The notes: generated by a model not told the origin, from the sequence alone. A stretch of DNA of 64,000 nt from Lapidilactobacillus gannanensis (GCF_003946675.1 NZ_RHOT01000007.1:1-64000), one strand, 5' to 3'; positions 35,157-44,339 are shown, numbered from the stretch's first letter. Numbers and translations are program-made.

Positions 35157-36053
35157 TTATTCGATGACTGTTGGTACGATCAATTCGAAGCGGTCTGTCA
35201 AATAGGTCAATTCAATTGGCAGTTTAACCGCTGGGTCGCCGTCAATACGTGTCGTCACGGCTTGACCAGTTGCACTCGTAATTCGTGCACTGTTTGCCGT
35301 TAGCTGTGTAATGGCCTTGGAGTTTTGCAAGTTCCCCGTTAGTGCGAACCAAATATATGGAATTACTTGCCGCCAGCCAATGTTGTTAAGTAGACTAATA
35401 TGCATTTTTCCTGGAGCAGACGCGCTATAGACGTGCCCACCGACTGATTTGGTCGTTGTAATCAAACAGAACCATGTTTTTAAGGTATGGCTTCCTTCGT
35501 GTTTGAATTGATATCGAATTGGCAGTGACTTATTGTGACCAATATGGCGAATAGCACGGTAAAGATAGCTTAATTTACCGAATCGCTGCTTCTCAGATTG
35601 TCGAACTTCATTGGAAATGTCAGCCAAATTACCGAATGTCAGTGAACTCACGACTGCCCGGCGTTGATTACAAACTAGCATGCCGACTGCTTGGGTCGCC
35701 GGCTGAGTACAAATTAGTTCGATGGCCGCTTGGGGGTCAGTTGGTAACTGGTAGCGGGTTGCAAAATTATTAACCGTTCCCATGGGAATAACGCCGATAC
35801 GAATATGTGCTTCAGCTTGGATTAGGGCTGTCATTGCAACGTTCAGTGTGCCATCTCCACCAATAACAATTAGTGCTGACAGTTGAGGAAGTGTTTGCTT
35901 AATTAACGCAATTGCCCGGGGGATTCCTGGTGTTGTCAGTAATTGAGACTCAATGCCGTGGTTCGATAGCGCTTGCGCGGTTTGATGGGCGACGGTTGCC
36001 GCTTGCCCATTACCCGCTTGTCCGTTATAGAAAATGCCGTAAGTTGTTGCCAT
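35157..36053 (-). CDS. Diacylglycerol/lipid kinase family protein (DAGK catalytic domain)
   Basis: 298-aa cytosolic lipid kinase. Seen: YGIFYNGQAGNGQAA at the start, the nucleotide motif VIGGDGTLNVAM near residues 62-73, GVIPMGTVNNFATRY, and the C-terminal RIDGDPAVKLPIE. These are the hallmarks of DgkB/YegS-type enzymes that phosphorylate diacylglycerol or related lipids. Valine in MGTVNNFA replaces the usual alanine or serine. The start has GAGGCGA 7 bp upstream. It stands alone between a MITE and the CHRD-like gene. Confidence 0.88.
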   Translation of the reverse strand: MATTYGIFYNGQAGNGQAATVAHQTAQALSNHGIESQLLTTPGIPRAIALIKQTLPQLSALIVIGGDGTLNVAMTALIQAEAHIRIGVIPMGTVNNFATRYQLPTDPQAAIELICTQPATQAVGMLVCNQRRAVVSSLTFGNLADISNEVRQSEKQRFGKLSYLYRAIRHIGHNKSLPIRYQFKHEGSHTLKTWFCLITTTKSVGGHVYSASAPGKMHISLLNNIGWRQVIPYIWFALTGNLQNSKAITQLTANSARITSATGQAVTTRIDGDPAVKLPIELTYLTDRFELIVPTVIE

Positions 36054-36298
36054 GACAATCGCCTCTTGATTAAAAAATTAAGTTTATTCATCGCTTATTT
36101 AGTAAGCTTTTGATAGTCTCAGTATAGCTTGAACACTAGTTTGACTGGAAATAATATGCATCATTACTGAATTAGTCGGGTCAATGTGATACAATCCATT
36201 TTTGAGTGCATAAATTTTCCTTTCTTGACATATATCAATTTTAATAAGTTTAGAATAGCATATAATGGACTTATAATGAAGAATTGGAGGAATCATTC

Positions 36299-36859
36299 AT
36301 GACTAAAAAATACGTTGCTAACATCGTACCACTAAACGTAGAAGGCATTGGAACGGCACCCCATGGAACTGCCACCTTTGTTGAAGACGGTGACCAATTA
36401 CACGTGGCGATTGAAATGTTTGATACACCTGCAAATACGCAACACTGGGAACATTTCCACGGTTTTCCAGATGGTAAGGCGGCCCAAATTGCCACGATGG
36501 CGCAGGATGCCAATCATGACGGATTTGTCGACTTGCCAGAAACTGAACCAGTCTCAGGGACAACGATGGTGCCATTTGACAACGCCCCACATCACATGGA
36601 CGTGCCAAATGATAACTACCCAGTCGCTGACGCCCAAGGCCACTTTGCCTACGAAATCGATGTGCCATTAGCTGATTTGCAAGCGAAGTTCAAAGAAGTC
36701 TTTGGTACCGATGACTTGGAACTCGACAAACGGGTCATCTACATTCACGGCGTACCACAAGACTTGGCTTTACCAGCCACCGTTGCTGGTGAAGTTGGCG
36801 CCTACGATGCACACGTCACCTTACCAATTGCGGTTGGGAAGATTGAAGTCGCAGACTAA
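36299..36859 (+). CDS. Hypothetical protein with histidine cluster and EF-hand-like loop
   Basis: 186 aa, acidic, no signal peptide or membrane segment. Seen: repeated beta-like stretches (HGTATFVEDGDQLHVAIEMF), a histidine-rich NTQHWEHFHGFP near residues 45-56, a DANHDGFVDL loop of EF-hand type near 68-77, HHMDVPNDNYP, and RVIYIHGVP. The overall pattern recalls CHRD or Cu/Zn-SOD-like beta proteins that bind metal, but I cannot assign the family. The ATG at 36299 has GGAGG 8 bp upstream. It is divergent from the lipid kinase. Confidence 0.7.
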   Translation: MTKKYVANIVPLNVEGIGTAPHGTATFVEDGDQLHVAIEMFDTPANTQHWEHFHGFPDGKAAQIATMAQDANHDGFVDLPETEPVSGTTMVPFDNAPHHMDVPNDNYPVADAQGHFAYEIDVPLADLQAKFKEVFGTDDLELDKRVIYIHGVPQDLALPATVAGEVGAYDAHVTLPIAVGKIEVAD

Positions 36860-36881
36860 CCTAAAATTTGAAGTAAGCTAA

Positions 36882-36936
36882 AACATAACGACCGGATGAG
36901 CCTATCATATGACAGGTTCATCCGGTCGTTATGTTT
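36882..36936. terminator. Bidirectional terminator
   Basis: An 18-bp stem starting AACATAACGACCGGATGA, with an inner CCT/AGG, ends in TTATGTTTATTT. It lies between the convergent gene at 36299 and the SGNH hydrolase remnant. Confidence 0.85.
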
Positions 36937-36987
36937 ATTTCTTTAGACTATCGACGGAAGCCTTGAAAACGCGAAATCGATTGACGA

Positions 36988-37381
36988 TTATGGTTCCGAC
37001 TGGCGAAGCACGTCCGTTAATTGTTGCCGAAAAATTGGCGTCCAGATATTCCGATAACCTAATCGGGTTGGATGAGCGTCGTCGACCATTGCTAGTGGTT
37101 GGGCGCGATTTTCAGCTTTGACCACTGGATCTTGCCAGAGGTCAATAATCGTGAAGTGCCACTTTTTTTGTAAGACTTTCAATTGCTGCACTAATTTACC
37201 ATAATTCGCATCGTGTTTTCGCACACAAGTGAAGAACACGATTGGCACCGCCCAATGCTGTTGAACATAGGCCACGATTGTTTCAATCGCTCCGAGCGTC
37301 GTCGTTTCGTCAAAGCCGTGGCGCTGTTGTGCACCTGTAACTTGCCCCATAGCCTTGTCATGCTGGATTGAAGTCAATATT
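36988..37381 (-). pseudogene. SGNH/GDSL hydrolase, C-terminal part cut by an IS3 element
   Basis: About 130 codons remain. TIVAYVQQHWAVPIVFFTC and VDDAHPTRLGYRNIWTP are typical of SGNH hydrolases; the latter holds the catalytic Asp-x-x-His pair. The GDS nucleophile part is missing. The reading stops exactly at the IS end (37382), and the DNA beyond the IS is not the missing half, so sequence was lost next to the IS. Confidence 0.75.
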
Positions 37382-37485
37382 TGAGACAGATTTTAAGAGA
37401 CATTCAGAACCGCGTTTACCTTCCACAGCTCAAATAAATCATTAATCGCGATTAATAACTTATTTGAACCCTGGAAAGCATTAAA

Positions 37486-38400
37486 TCAGGCGGCCATTTG
37501 GCTCGTAAGTGTTGCAATTTCAACTTGTAAGGGGGTCTGGTAGCCCAGTGAACTATGAATTCTCTTCCTATTTCTTCCTATTGTAGAAAGCATGCACATA
37601 TTCAAAAAGGACGGCAGCGGCAGTTTCATAATCTTCAAAGACCGGCACTGGGTAAACACATTCCTTTTTGAGGGAAGCGTGAAAGGATTCCATTGGCGCA
37701 TTATCATACGGACAACCCTTACGGCTGTATGAGTGGCGGATATGTAGCTCAGTTAAACGTTGATTGTAATCATCGCTGGTATACTGTGATCCTAAATCCG
37801 TATGGATAATCAGGTCACCAGTAATGGTTCGATTTTTAACCGCGCTTTCAAGGGTCTTTAAGACTAAATCAGTAGCCATCTTTTTTGAGAACGAATAGCC
37901 GATAATCCGTCGTGAGTGCAGGTCCATGATGGTTGATAAGTAACACCAGCCATGACGCTTCGTTTGAATATAGGTCATATCAGCGGTCCATTTTTGATTT
38001 AAACCAGTGGTCGAGAAATCCTGCTTAAGCAAGTTGGGACGCTGTTCAACCTTGGTTTTGGAAGCCGAAGCCGCTTCCCACTTATTGACGGTAACGGAGT
38101 GGATATCCAGTTCCTTCATGAGCCGGGAAATCCGTCGTGGACTGCACCGAAGCTGCAGTGGTTGAAGTTCCAGATTCAATTCATGGTGGATCTTCATAAC
38201 ACCGTATCGCTGCTTAAATTCCGCAAAGATCCGCAGAATCCGTTGTTTCAAGTCCGCATCTTCGGCCCGGCGTTTTGAAGGTTTGGGGGATCGATAACGA
38301 TAATACTGAGCTCTGGAAACACCGAGGATTCGGCACATCTTGGTTACCTGGTGGTGATGGCTTTCTTGGTGAATGTAATCAAAGATATTGGTTACTTCTG
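37486..38400 (-). pseudogene. IS3-family transposase OrfB, frameshifted by a 10-bp duplication
   Basis: DDE integrase. Seen: the HTH_21 segment, WTADMTYIQTKRHGW (first D), HTDLGSQYTSDDY (second D), and NAPMESFHASLKKE (E). The frame is open upstream of ATG 38338 to about 38400, so it is normally made by shifting from orfA at the A7G run (plus-strand CTTTTTTT, 38417-38424). Near the 3' end the 10-mer TCTTCCTATT occurs twice in tandem (37563-37582). This replaces the expected YNRKRIHSSLGYQTP with a stop after YNRKK. All catalytic residues precede the break. Confidence 0.85.
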
Positions 38401-38643
38401 CGCAAGGAAGCCCAGGGCTTTTTTTAGGATTTCGTTCTCCTCAGACAGCGAAGCCAGTCGCTTTTCCATCGCTTTGATTTCGTCTGGCGATTTACCGGAT
38501 TGAGTTTTGGCCTGGCCCTGGATCCACTTATGAACTGTTGAATAGCTAATGCCATATTCTCTGGCCAGTTGGGCAGCTGATTCGCCTTGCTTATATAGGT
38601 TGATCATGTTTTGTTTGAATTCTTTGTCGTAACGAGTTGGCAT
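38392..38643 (-). CDS. IS3-family OrfA (helix-turn-helix)
   Basis: 83 aa. An HTH reads KQGESAAQLAREYGISYSTV and is followed by a leucine-zipper stretch (MEKRLASLSEENEILKKALG). It overlaps the orfB frame at an AAAAAAAG run that allows -1 shifting to make the OrfAB transposase. GGAAGGAA precedes the ATG at 8 nt. Confidence 0.92.
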   Translation of the reverse strand: MPTRYDKEFKQNMINLYKQGESAAQLAREYGISYSTVHKWIQGQAKTQSGKSPDEIKAMEKRLASLSEENEILKKALGFLAQK

Positions 38644-38786
38644 GTAAAAATTCCTTCCTTTTGAGAGATGATTTATTCATTATACCCTCTCTTAAAAGTT
38701 GTCTCAGGAATCAGCTTACATCTAGATTAAACTATCCATAAATCTGGGACCACCTTTGTTGAATTTTAATAAACACTGAAGTTGTT

Positions 38787-39251
38787 TTAAGCTTGGTGCA
38801 ATTCAGTGGTTGGTTCTTGAAAGGGAATAACATACGCCACACCCTTGATCACATTGACGACTACCACACGTGCACCTTTAGGCAAGGCTGCCAGTTCAGG
38901 CTCTTGGTCGGGTTGGTAGAGCCGGGCTGCATAAGTTTGTCGGGCCCGGCCACCACCACTGATCATCACTTCGCCAGTGACTAGGTCAGACACACCTAAG
39001 GTCAATGTACCAGTAAGTAAATCTTGTTGGGGCATAATCGTTGAGTTATCAGCGTGAGTCAACAAGTGATTTAGTAAATGAAAAATAGGGATGAAGATTA
39101 AAGAAAGTAAGAGCCACAATACTAGTAACGTGGCCACAACCAGCAGACCAATGAAGGTCCATTTTTGCCATGTGTTCGGCGCATGGAAAAGACTTGTCAG
39201 TGAGGTACTGACACGAAGGCTGGTTGCAAATAATAAAAAGTTGCCTATCAT
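38787..39251 (-). CDS. NfeD-like membrane protein
   Basis: 154 aa. One or two N-terminal hydrophobic segments (residues 1-15 and 31-58) precede a roughly 85-residue C-terminal domain with GTLTLGVSDLVTGEVMISGG and KGARVVVVNVIKGVAYVIPF, the OB-fold signature of NfeD proteins. These are membrane partners of flotillin-type or stomatin-like proteins, but no such partner gene is in the window. The upstream side has the IS3 element, so an original neighbour may be lost. Confidence 0.75.
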   Translation of the reverse strand: MIGNFLLFATSLRVSTSLTSLFHAPNTWQKWTFIGLLVVATLLVLWLLLSLIFIPIFHLLNHLLTHADNSTIMPQQDLLTGTLTLGVSDLVTGEVMISGGGRARQTYAARLYQPDQEPELAALPKGARVVVVNVIKGVAYVIPFQEPTTELHQA

Positions 39252-39487
39252 AAATTCACCTGACTTAACTATAAAGTTTAAAGAAGTCGCTAGCGCATTT
39301 GACCAGCGTTTCTTGAAAACGATTGCTAATCGCGGAATAGTGCCATTATAGCATAATTAGTTCATAGAAATACATAGCTGTTGATGCCAATTGGTCGCAT
39401 TATCTCGCCAATTATTTTAGAATTTAGTTAGTTGATACTTAGCTAAGCCAGATATCAGACTAAAATTAATCATAGGAAGGGCAACAA

Positions 39488-39631
39488 ATGAAAATTGGAG
39501 AATTTCTGTTGGCTTTATTTCAGTTAGTAACTTCACTGATGGTCATTGGATTGATTCTTTGGTTTTTTGCAGAAATTTGGCCGTTAATCCTGATAGCACT
39601 TGGTTTACTGCGGGCGCTGTTTTTCCACTGA
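39488..39631 (+). CDS. Small hydrophobic membrane protein
   Basis: 47 aa, almost entirely hydrophobic: MKIGEFLLALFQLVTSLMVI, then LILWFFAEIWPLILIALGLL and a RALFFH end. GGAAGGG lies 6 bp before the ATG, which supports translation. It stands alone 85 bp before the oxidoreductase gene. The family is unknown; the tryptophan/leucine pattern resembles DUF5668-type or LiaF-like membrane segments only loosely. Confidence 0.55.
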   Translation: MKIGEFLLALFQLVTSLMVIGLILWFFAEIWPLILIALGLLRALFFH

Positions 39632-39716
39632 TGTGAATTAGAATATCAGGTTAGATTTATGATTTGAATACAATAATGGTTATAACATTGGCGTTTTTAT
39701 TAATGAGGTGGATAAA

Positions 39717-40676
39717 ATGAAAGCAGTTATTGTGCGACAACCGGGTTCACCGGCTGTCTTAGAGTATACCGAAGTACCAACACCCCAGGTTAAGCCGGGC
39801 TGGACTTTGGTGAAAGTGCATGGTTTTGGCATCAATCATTCAGAGATTTTTACTCGTGAAGGTAAGTCACCAGCAGTTAAATTTCCACGGATCTTGGGTA
39901 TTGAAGCGGTTGGCACGATTGCGGCAACTTCGGCACCAGAGCAGTTTCAAGTTGGACAAAAAGTGGTCTCGTTAATGGGCGAAATGGGTCGCGCTTTTGA
40001 TGGTGGCTATGCAGAATATGTGTTGCTGCCGAATCAACAAGTGTATCCCGTGACCACGACGTTAAACTGGGATGATTTGGCGGCTGTCCCCGAAACTTAT
40101 TACACCGCCTACGGGATCGTTCGCAGTTTGCAAATTAAAAATGATGACCGGATTTTGATTCGGGCGGCTACCAGTGGGGTTGGTTTAGCAGCTTCAAAGT
40201 TGATCAAGGCGATGAACCGTCATAATCAATTGGTGGGGACAACGCGTTCGGCTAAAAAGGTGCCTTTGTTAGAATCATTAGGTTTTGATCAAGTGCTAGT
40301 AACACCTGATCCAATTAATTTACCTGCGGGCAGTGGCACTTTTGATAAAATTATCGATTTGATTGGTGGTTTGGCAATTCGTGATTCGTTGTTGCGACTA
40401 AATGAGTTCGGAATTTCTAGCTCCACAGGTGAATTAGGGGGTCAGTGGACAATTGATCAGTTTGATCCCATTATGGATATTCCTAATGACCGCTATTTGA
40501 CGGGATTTAGTTCAGGTGAAGTGACCGGCGCTGCTGTTCAACAATTAATTGATTTTATTGAAAAGTACCAAGTCAATGTCACACCGACAAAAATTTTCGA
40601 TTTGGCCCATGTCCGCGAAGCCCATGAATATCTTGAAAGTAGCCATAGTCTGGGGAAAGTCATTGTGCGGATTTAG
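39717..40676 (+). CDS. Zinc-independent MDR oxidoreductase (quinone oxidoreductase-like)
   Basis: 319-aa member of the medium-chain dehydrogenase/reductase superfamily. Seen: the GroES-like domain (VKVHGFGINHSEIFTREG), GIEAVGTI, and the Rossmann segment RAATSGVGLAASKLIKAMN near residues 147-165. The cysteine and histidine ligands of catalytic zinc are absent, so it is likely a quinone or enone reductase using NADPH. The ATG at 39717 has GAGGTGG 7 bp upstream; a GTG at 39708 lies inside that site. It stands alone before the MFS leader. Confidence 0.88.
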   Translation: MKAVIVRQPGSPAVLEYTEVPTPQVKPGWTLVKVHGFGINHSEIFTREGKSPAVKFPRILGIEAVGTIAATSAPEQFQVGQKVVSLMGEMGRAFDGGYAEYVLLPNQQVYPVTTTLNWDDLAAVPETYYTAYGIVRSLQIKNDDRILIRAATSGVGLAASKLIKAMNRHNQLVGTTRSAKKVPLLESLGFDQVLVTPDPINLPAGSGTFDKIIDLIGGLAIRDSLLRLNEFGISSSTGELGGQWTIDQFDPIMDIPNDRYLTGFSSGEVTGAAVQQLIDFIEKYQVNVTPTKIFDLAHVREAHEYLESSHSLGKVIVRI

Positions 40677-40789
40677 AGCGGTCTTACTTTTTGAAAAATA
40701 AATTTTCAGTTTTATAATTCTGGTACCATCTAGCAGCTGATGGTACGTAAATCAGTAAAAAAATATTTTTCAGGTTTTTATGATTATGC

Positions 40790-40966
40790 TATACTAAATT
40801 AGCGAATCACTTAAGTACCTTTCATAGAAAGTTGACCAAGTTTAATTGGTCAACGTGTTCATCGGAGGGTTCTGTAAATTAATTAATTACAAGCTGGATA
40901 AGATGCCGGGACAATGCCGGAAATCTTGTCCGGCTTTTTTATTTAACGAATTTTGGAGGCATTATT
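40790..40966 (+). promoter_or_regulatory. Leader of the MFS gene: promoter, palindrome and attenuator-like terminator
   Basis: An extended -10 (TGC-TATACT, 40790-40795) starts a roughly 165-nt leader. GTTGACCAA at 40831 and TTGGTCAAC ending at 40854 form a perfect 9-bp stem. A free GGAGGG (40864-40869) follows without a clear ATG. GCCGGGACAA then pairs with TTGTCCGGC (40905-40934), with T6 next to it. A terminator inside a leader suggests induction by anti-termination or ribosome stalling. The palindrome could instead be a repressor site. Confidence 0.65.
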
Positions 40967-42367
40967 ATGGCGACAACACAACGACGGCAACAAATGATTA
41001 TGATGACGGTTTTACTATTAGGCAGTTTCATTACTACTCTAGCAGAGACGTTAATGAATACGGCGCTTCCCACAATTATGCGGGAATTGCATGTTAGTCA
41101 AATGACTGCACAGTGGTTGAGCACCGGTTATATGTTGGCCGCCGGCATCATGATGCCGACTGCGGCTTACTTTACTAATCGCGTTAAACTGCGGCCGTTG
41201 TTCATCACGATTATGACCACTTTTTTAACTGGCCTGATTATTTCAGCTAGCGCCAGTTCTTTTACATTTTTGTTAATTGGCCGGTTGATTCAGGCTTTGG
41301 CGGTAGGTATCAGTATGCCCTTGGTCCAAAATGTCATTACGCTTATTTCGCCGATTAATAAACGTGGCTTGATGCTAGGTGTTACTGGCGTGGTCATTAA
41401 TTTAGGCCCGGCAGTTGGTCCGACCTTATCTGGCTATATTGTTGACCATTATTCTTGGCGGATGCTGTTTCTTTGCTTGATTCCCTTGGCCGCGCTGGCG
41501 CTAATACTAGGAATTTTCTTAATTAAAAATATTACACCGACGCGACCAGATCGGTTAGATGTACCCTCATTACTGTTATCAACTGTTGGCTTTGGTGCGT
41601 TGCTGTATGGCTTCTCCAATATTGGTGTCACTGGCCGCTTAGACCGAGCCTCATTAATCTGGATTATTGTTGGCACCGTTATTATTGCCGCTTTTATTTA
41701 TCGGCAACTACATTTGGCACAACCACTATTGGAACTTCGCGTTTTCTTGGCCCCGTCGTTTCGAAAAGTCGCCGTCTTAGCCTTACTTTCGGCGATTGCC
41801 TTAATGGGACCGGAATTAATTATCCCATTATTTAATCAGAACATTCTTGGGCTAATGGCCTTAGTTTCGGGGCTGACTTTATTACCGGGTGCTTTATTAA
41901 TGGCTATTTTATCGTTGGTCTCGGGGCGGATTTATGACCAAATTGGCATTAAAAAACTAGCCTATCTTGGTTTCGGCTTGGCCATTTTAGCGACGGTGCC
42001 ATTTATTTATTTTGGCAACACCACTACGCCGATCATGATTTGTCTGACCTACGCCTTACGAATTTCCGGGCTGACACTAGTTTATATGCCGATTATTGTT
42101 TATGGGTTAAATGCTTTGCCAGCAGCCTACGTGGTTCACGGCAGTACTTTAATCGTGACGATTCGCCAATTAGCTAGTTCACTGGGCACAGCCTTAATGG
42201 TGGCGACGATTACTTTAGGCCGTAATGCTGGTTTGCAACAGGGATTATCTAGTCAATTAGCTAATGCTCAAGGCTATCGCTGGACCTTTATTTTAACTTT
42301 AATAATCACGGGATTATGTTTATTGTGGTCGCTCCGACTGAAAAATAAAACTAGTGTTGAATTATAA
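40967..42367 (+). CDS. MFS multidrug efflux transporter (DHA2, EmrB/QacA type)
   Basis: 466-aa drug:H+ antiporter with about 14 membrane segments. Seen: ETLMNTALPTIMRELHVS with the motif D1-like start, TAQWLSTGYMLAAGIMMPTAAY, the LIGRLIQALAVGISMPL segment, and GPAVGPTLSGYIVDHYSWRMLF, which is motif C of exporters. The start has TTGGAGG 8 bp upstream. The preceding leader with an attenuator suggests drug-responsive expression. The substrate is not known; LmrB-type lincosamide exporters are close in layout. Confidence 0.92.
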   Translation: MATTQRRQQMIMMTVLLLGSFITTLAETLMNTALPTIMRELHVSQMTAQWLSTGYMLAAGIMMPTAAYFTNRVKLRPLFITIMTTFLTGLIISASASSFTFLLIGRLIQALAVGISMPLVQNVITLISPINKRGLMLGVTGVVINLGPAVGPTLSGYIVDHYSWRMLFLCLIPLAALALILGIFLIKNITPTRPDRLDVPSLLLSTVGFGALLYGFSNIGVTGRLDRASLIWIIVGTVIIAAFIYRQLHLAQPLLELRVFLAPSFRKVAVLALLSAIALMGPELIIPLFNQNILGLMALVSGLTLLPGALLMAILSLVSGRIYDQIGIKKLAYLGFGLAILATVPFIYFGNTTTPIMICLTYALRISGLTLVYMPIIVYGLNALPAAYVVHGSTLIVTIRQLASSLGTALMVATITLGRNAGLQQGLSSQLANAQGYRWTFILTLIITGLCLLWSLRLKNKTSVEL

Positions 42368-42438
42368 TCAGGTCAAGCTAGCTTAATCAAACTGTGCGTG
42401 CTACTATCAGATTGGATTAAGAAAGTAGGGATTATTAG

Positions 42439-43422
42439 ATGAAGTATCGGCGTTTTGGTAAAACCAATTTTAAGGTAAGTGAAGTATCACTCGGTACTTG
42501 GCAATTAGGCTCAAAATGGGGTGATCCATTCAATGAGCAGGATGCTCAGGAAACATTGGCGGCAGCTTATGATGCTGGGGTTAACTTTTTTGATACCGCA
42601 GATGTTTATCAAGATGGCGCTAGCCAACGCGCGTTAGCCAAATTTATCAAGGATAAAGGCGACAAGGTTTTTGTCTCGACAAAAGTAGGTCGGCGGTTAG
42701 AACCACATGTGGCCAGTGGCTATACGCCCAAGAACATTACTAAATTCGTTGAAGATTGCTTAACGAATTTACAAGTGGATGCGCTGGATAACGTACTGCT
42801 GCACTGCCCACCAACTGAAGTTTATTACAATCCGGAAGCTTTCTTTACACTCGACCAACTGAAAAAGGCTGGTAAAATTAAGAATTATGGCGTTAGTGTA
42901 GAAAAGGTCGAAGAAGCAATGAAGGCTTTAGATTACGATATTTCGTCAGTTGAAATTATTTATAATATGTTTCGGCTACGACCAGCAGATAATTTCTTCA
43001 AAATGGCCCAAGCTAAAGATGTGGGGATTATTGCGCGGGTGCCACTGGCGAGTGGTTTACTTAGTGGCAAGTACACGCTGCAAACAACTTTTGGCAAAAA
43101 TGATCAACGGACGACGAATCGTCATGGTGAACAATTTGACCAAGGGGAGACCTTCTCTGGCGTGGATTTTGCGACTGGTGTCAAAGCCGCTGCTGAGTTG
43201 AAAGCACGCTTAGGTGCTGGGGACCAATTAGCACAAATGGCTTTGCGTTACATTCTGATGGCGGATGCCGTGAGCACGGTCATCCCTGGTGCCTCCAAGC
43301 CGGAACAAATTACCCGTAATGTCGCCGCTGCTGATTTGCCAGCCTTCACTACAGAACAAATGGCCATTGTCCGCGATGTTTATGATCAGTACATTAAGGA
43401 TCCGGTTCAATATAAGTGGTAG
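42439..43422 (+). CDS. Aldo/keto reductase
   Basis: 327 aa. Seen: LGTWQLGSKWGDPFNEQDA near the start, FFDTADVYQDGASQRAL with catalytic D and Y, the lysine in VSTKVGRR, histidine in VLLHCPP, and the cofactor segment VIPGASKPEQITRN. NADPH-dependent reduction of aldehydes or ketones is the family role; the closest subgroup is the YqkF/IolS-like one. It follows the MFS gene by 71 bp with its own ribosome site and ends in a terminator shared with the convergent nitroreductase gene. Confidence 0.9.
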   Translation: MKYRRFGKTNFKVSEVSLGTWQLGSKWGDPFNEQDAQETLAAAYDAGVNFFDTADVYQDGASQRALAKFIKDKGDKVFVSTKVGRRLEPHVASGYTPKNITKFVEDCLTNLQVDALDNVLLHCPPTEVYYNPEAFFTLDQLKKAGKIKNYGVSVEKVEEAMKALDYDISSVEIIYNMFRLRPADNFFKMAQAKDVGIIARVPLASGLLSGKYTLQTTFGKNDQRTTNRHGEQFDQGETFSGVDFATGVKAAAELKARLGAGDQLAQMALRYILMADAVSTVIPGASKPEQITRNVAAADLPAFTTEQMAIVRDVYDQYIKDPVQYKW

Positions 43423-43464
43423 TAATGCGACACGATTTAATAAATAAATCGACAAAATCAAAAC

Positions 43465-43515
43465 AGCCTGTGCGACAATCTCAGCTTTAGCTGGCGATTA
43501 TCACACAGGCTTTGT
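43465..43515. terminator. Bidirectional terminator
   Basis: AGCCTGTG and CACAGGCT form the outer stem, with GACAATC/GATTATC next to it and an inner CAGC/GCTG. It lies between convergent stops at 43422 and 43587. The stem is close to the central terminator of family A loci A1, A5 and A7. Confidence 0.8.
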
Positions 43516-43586
43516 TATTAACTAGAAACTATTTAATTACCAGAGTAATTGTTTATGCATGGGCACCATCAAGATTGTTGGCAGAA

Positions 43587-44339
43587 CTAGTCACAAAAGA
43601 ATCCTTGTTGCTGCAAGGCGCTATCAAGATCAATTCGGTGAGCCGGCAGGTCATTAGCGGCCTTCGTCAATAAACTAGTAAAAGTTTCGACACGATTATT
43701 ACGACTGCGGTGACCGTAATAGTCTTTAATGGTCGCATCGTATTCGGCCACTAATTCCGTCGTATTAGCTGGCAAATGATAGGTGTTTTCAAAATGTACC
43801 AGTTCTTGTTGCAGTCGTGGCTTAGGCTGAGTTTCCTGGTCAGGCTGCCCGACAATCAACCCTAGCATTGGAAAGGTTAGTGGCGGTAGTTTTAATAAAT
43901 TGATCAAGCGAAGTGGATCATTGAGAATGCTCCCTAAAATTACCGTTCCCAGTCCTAGTGATTCGGCAGCATTGACTACATTTTGGACTGCTAAAGCAGT
44001 GTCCGAAGCGGCTTGGAAGAATTTATCTGTGGAACCAAGAAAACTGTTTTGTTGGTTGCGCCCAGTAATTGTTGCGGCTCGATTTAAATCAATAATGAAA
44101 ATAAATAAGTGGCCATGACCATTGACGTATTTTTGCCGACTGATTTCAGCGATTTGTTGACGAATTTTAGCATCAGTAATGCTGAGTACGCTGAAGGACT
44201 GGAGAAAGTGTGAAGTAGCCGTATGCTGAGCCACCATCACTAATTCGTTAATGGTCGCGTCGGCAATTGGTTGGTCAGTAAATTGCCGGACAGTGCGGTG
44301 GTGTAATTGCGTATCTAAAGTAGGGTCAGTCTTTAACAT
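43587..44339 (-). CDS. Nitroreductase-family NADPH:FMN oxidoreductase (NfsA/NfrA-like)
   Basis: 250-aa flavoprotein. Seen: HHRTVRQFTDQPI with the FMN-binding arginines near residues 13-19, TSHFLQSFSVLSI, a central GLGTVILGSILNDP segment, and PMLGLIVGQPDQETQPKPR, typical of the oxygen-insensitive NfsA/NfrA branch. It would reduce nitro compounds, quinones or free flavin. The start has AGGAG 6 bp upstream. It is convergent with the AKR gene and divergent from pepN across the large A5 repeat. Confidence 0.9.
   Translation of the reverse strand: MLKTDPTLDTQLHHRTVRQFTDQPIADATINELVMVAQHTATSHFLQSFSVLSITDAKIRQQIAEISRQKYVNGHGHLFIFIIDLNRAATITGRNQQNSFLGSTDKFFQAASDTALAVQNVVNAAESLGLGTVILGSILNDPLRLINLLKLPPLTFPMLGLIVGQPDQETQPKPRLQQELVHFENTYHLPANTTELVAEYDATIKDYYGHRSRNNRVETFTSLLTKAANDLPAHRIDLDSALQQQGFFCD

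Larger units (their letters stand above)
37382..38706 (-). mobile_element. IS3-family insertion sequence
   Basis: 1325 bp. The ends are TGAGACAGATTTTAAGAGAC and, from the other side, TGAGACAACTTTTAAGAGAG. It carries orfA and orfB with an A7G slippery run. The 3-bp flanks (ATT left, GGA right) do not match, so there is no visible target duplication. This fits a deletion that removed the 5' half of the SGNH hydrolase gene. Confidence 0.92.
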
